Below, one piece after another: positions 44,275 through 44,624 of a stretch of 44,624 bases of DNA (its first letter is position 1; each line of letters starts with the position of its first letter). Position numbers and translations under genes: made by a program. Source of the DNA: Prosthecobacter debontii (GTDB taxonomy: Bacteria > Verrucomicrobiota > Verrucomicrobiia > Verrucomicrobiales > Verrucomicrobiaceae); the NCBI GenBank assembly GCA_945869695.1, contig CAMBPV010000013.1, positions 1 through 44,624 of the forward strand, read 5' to 3'. A model generated the notes under the pieces. It made no database searches and was not told where the DNA came from. It saw only the letters and a program-made list of their open reading frames with translations.

Positions 44275-44624
44275 TTATTTCGGAAGAGAAGGCGACTCCC
44301 CTGGAGTGGCACCCAATCCCGAGGGACTGGGATTGAGCACGACGTCATCTAGGGTAAATAATTCCTTGTCGGGACCTGCCGAGCGAATCTCCATCTCGCT
44401 CCCGGAATTGGGGTGAAACCAATAGGGAGTGCCCCAGCGGTCGGTAAGCTGTCCATTTTTGATAGTGCGGTGAATGGGTGGATAAACTCTTCCTTGATGC
44501 CCATCGGTCCCCGTTAAGGCTGCCGTGATTTCCGTGTTGCCTCCGATTGGATTTCCGCCCCGCGCACGACCGTAGGTCTGAAGAAACTCGGCGATGATTT
44601 CCAAATCTCTTTCCGGCGGCTGAT
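44275..44624 (-). CDS. Pseudopilin-like (type II secretion G-type) protein, C-terminal part
   Basis: An open frame runs in from the right edge and gives about 115 residues. It lacks a real start: the only in-window start is a TTG at 44604, and the frame remains open upstream. The stretch LTDRWGTPYWFHPNSGSEME followed by IRSAGPDKELFTLDDV matches the C-terminal pattern of GspG-like pseudopilins (D-x-WG-x-P-Y, SxGPD, DD). The usual prepilin helix would be encoded beyond the window. A Pro/Ser-rich end (NPSPSGLGATPGESPSLPK) is not part of the typical fold. It lies about 136 bases upstream of the DUF1800 start on the same strand. Confidence 0.65.
   Translation of the reverse strand, partial: QPPERDLEIIAEFLQTYGRARGGNPIGGNTEITAALTGTDGHQGRVYPPIHRTIKNGQLTDRWGTPYWFHPNSGSEMEIRSAGPDKELFTLDDVVLNPSPSGLGATPGESPSLPK

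Overview
The window reads as chromosome of a Gram-negative member of the Verrucomicrobiota, probably Verrucomicrobiales. Evidence is indirect: a PVC-type cytochrome with NPCBM, propeller, HEAT and c-type haem domains, a paired DUF1800/DUF1501 locus, DNRLRE and Calx-beta type secreted proteins, and LpxD, which implies lipid A. No rRNA, tRNA, IS element, phage gene or CRISPR array was found. No stretch longer than about 300 bases lacks a gene.

Layout. 1-2100 (-): the 5' part of a two-domain glycosyltransferase that runs off the left edge. 2182-5727: a 1181-residue exported PVC cytochrome. 5831-9755: a tight three-gene run of a homoserine-dehydrogenase-like/SAF protein, a GT2 glycosyltransferase and a GT39-like membrane glycosyltransferase, probably for glycan assembly. 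9820-15128: housekeeping and repair genes (proton-pumping pyrophosphatase, family-4-like uracil-DNA glycosylase, a 3D-domain lipoprotein, endonuclease III, an outer-membrane barrel). 15407-18251: rpoA-rplQ with a strong terminator, then an NlpC/P60 hydrolase and panD. 18265-21931 (-): dnaX, a lipoprotein and a GT4 glycosyltransferase. 21942-24853 (-): a decaying operon of rhodanese-YceI fusion, KefF-like and KefB-like genes, each carrying inactivating lesions. 24937-29784: glnS, lpxD, a fatty acid desaturase and an orphan dhaL. 29871-31421 (-): an ammonium transporter behind a consensus sigma-54 promoter. 31690-34278: a secreted sorbosone-dehydrogenase/DNRLRE protein. 34292-44138 (-): a DUF1800-DUF1501-Rieske operon. 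Its 2406-residue DUF1800 protein carries a roughly 1100-residue Calx-beta-like array inside the DUF1800 domain. 44275-44624 (-): the tail of a pseudopilin-like protein at the right edge.

The points most worth following are the split giant DUF1800 protein with its Tat-exported DUF1501 and Rieske partners, the decayed Kef operon, the sigma-54 site ahead of amt, and three enzymes with altered metal-ligand cysteines (DnaX, UDG, Nth). Functions are assigned from motifs read by eye; no database search was run.
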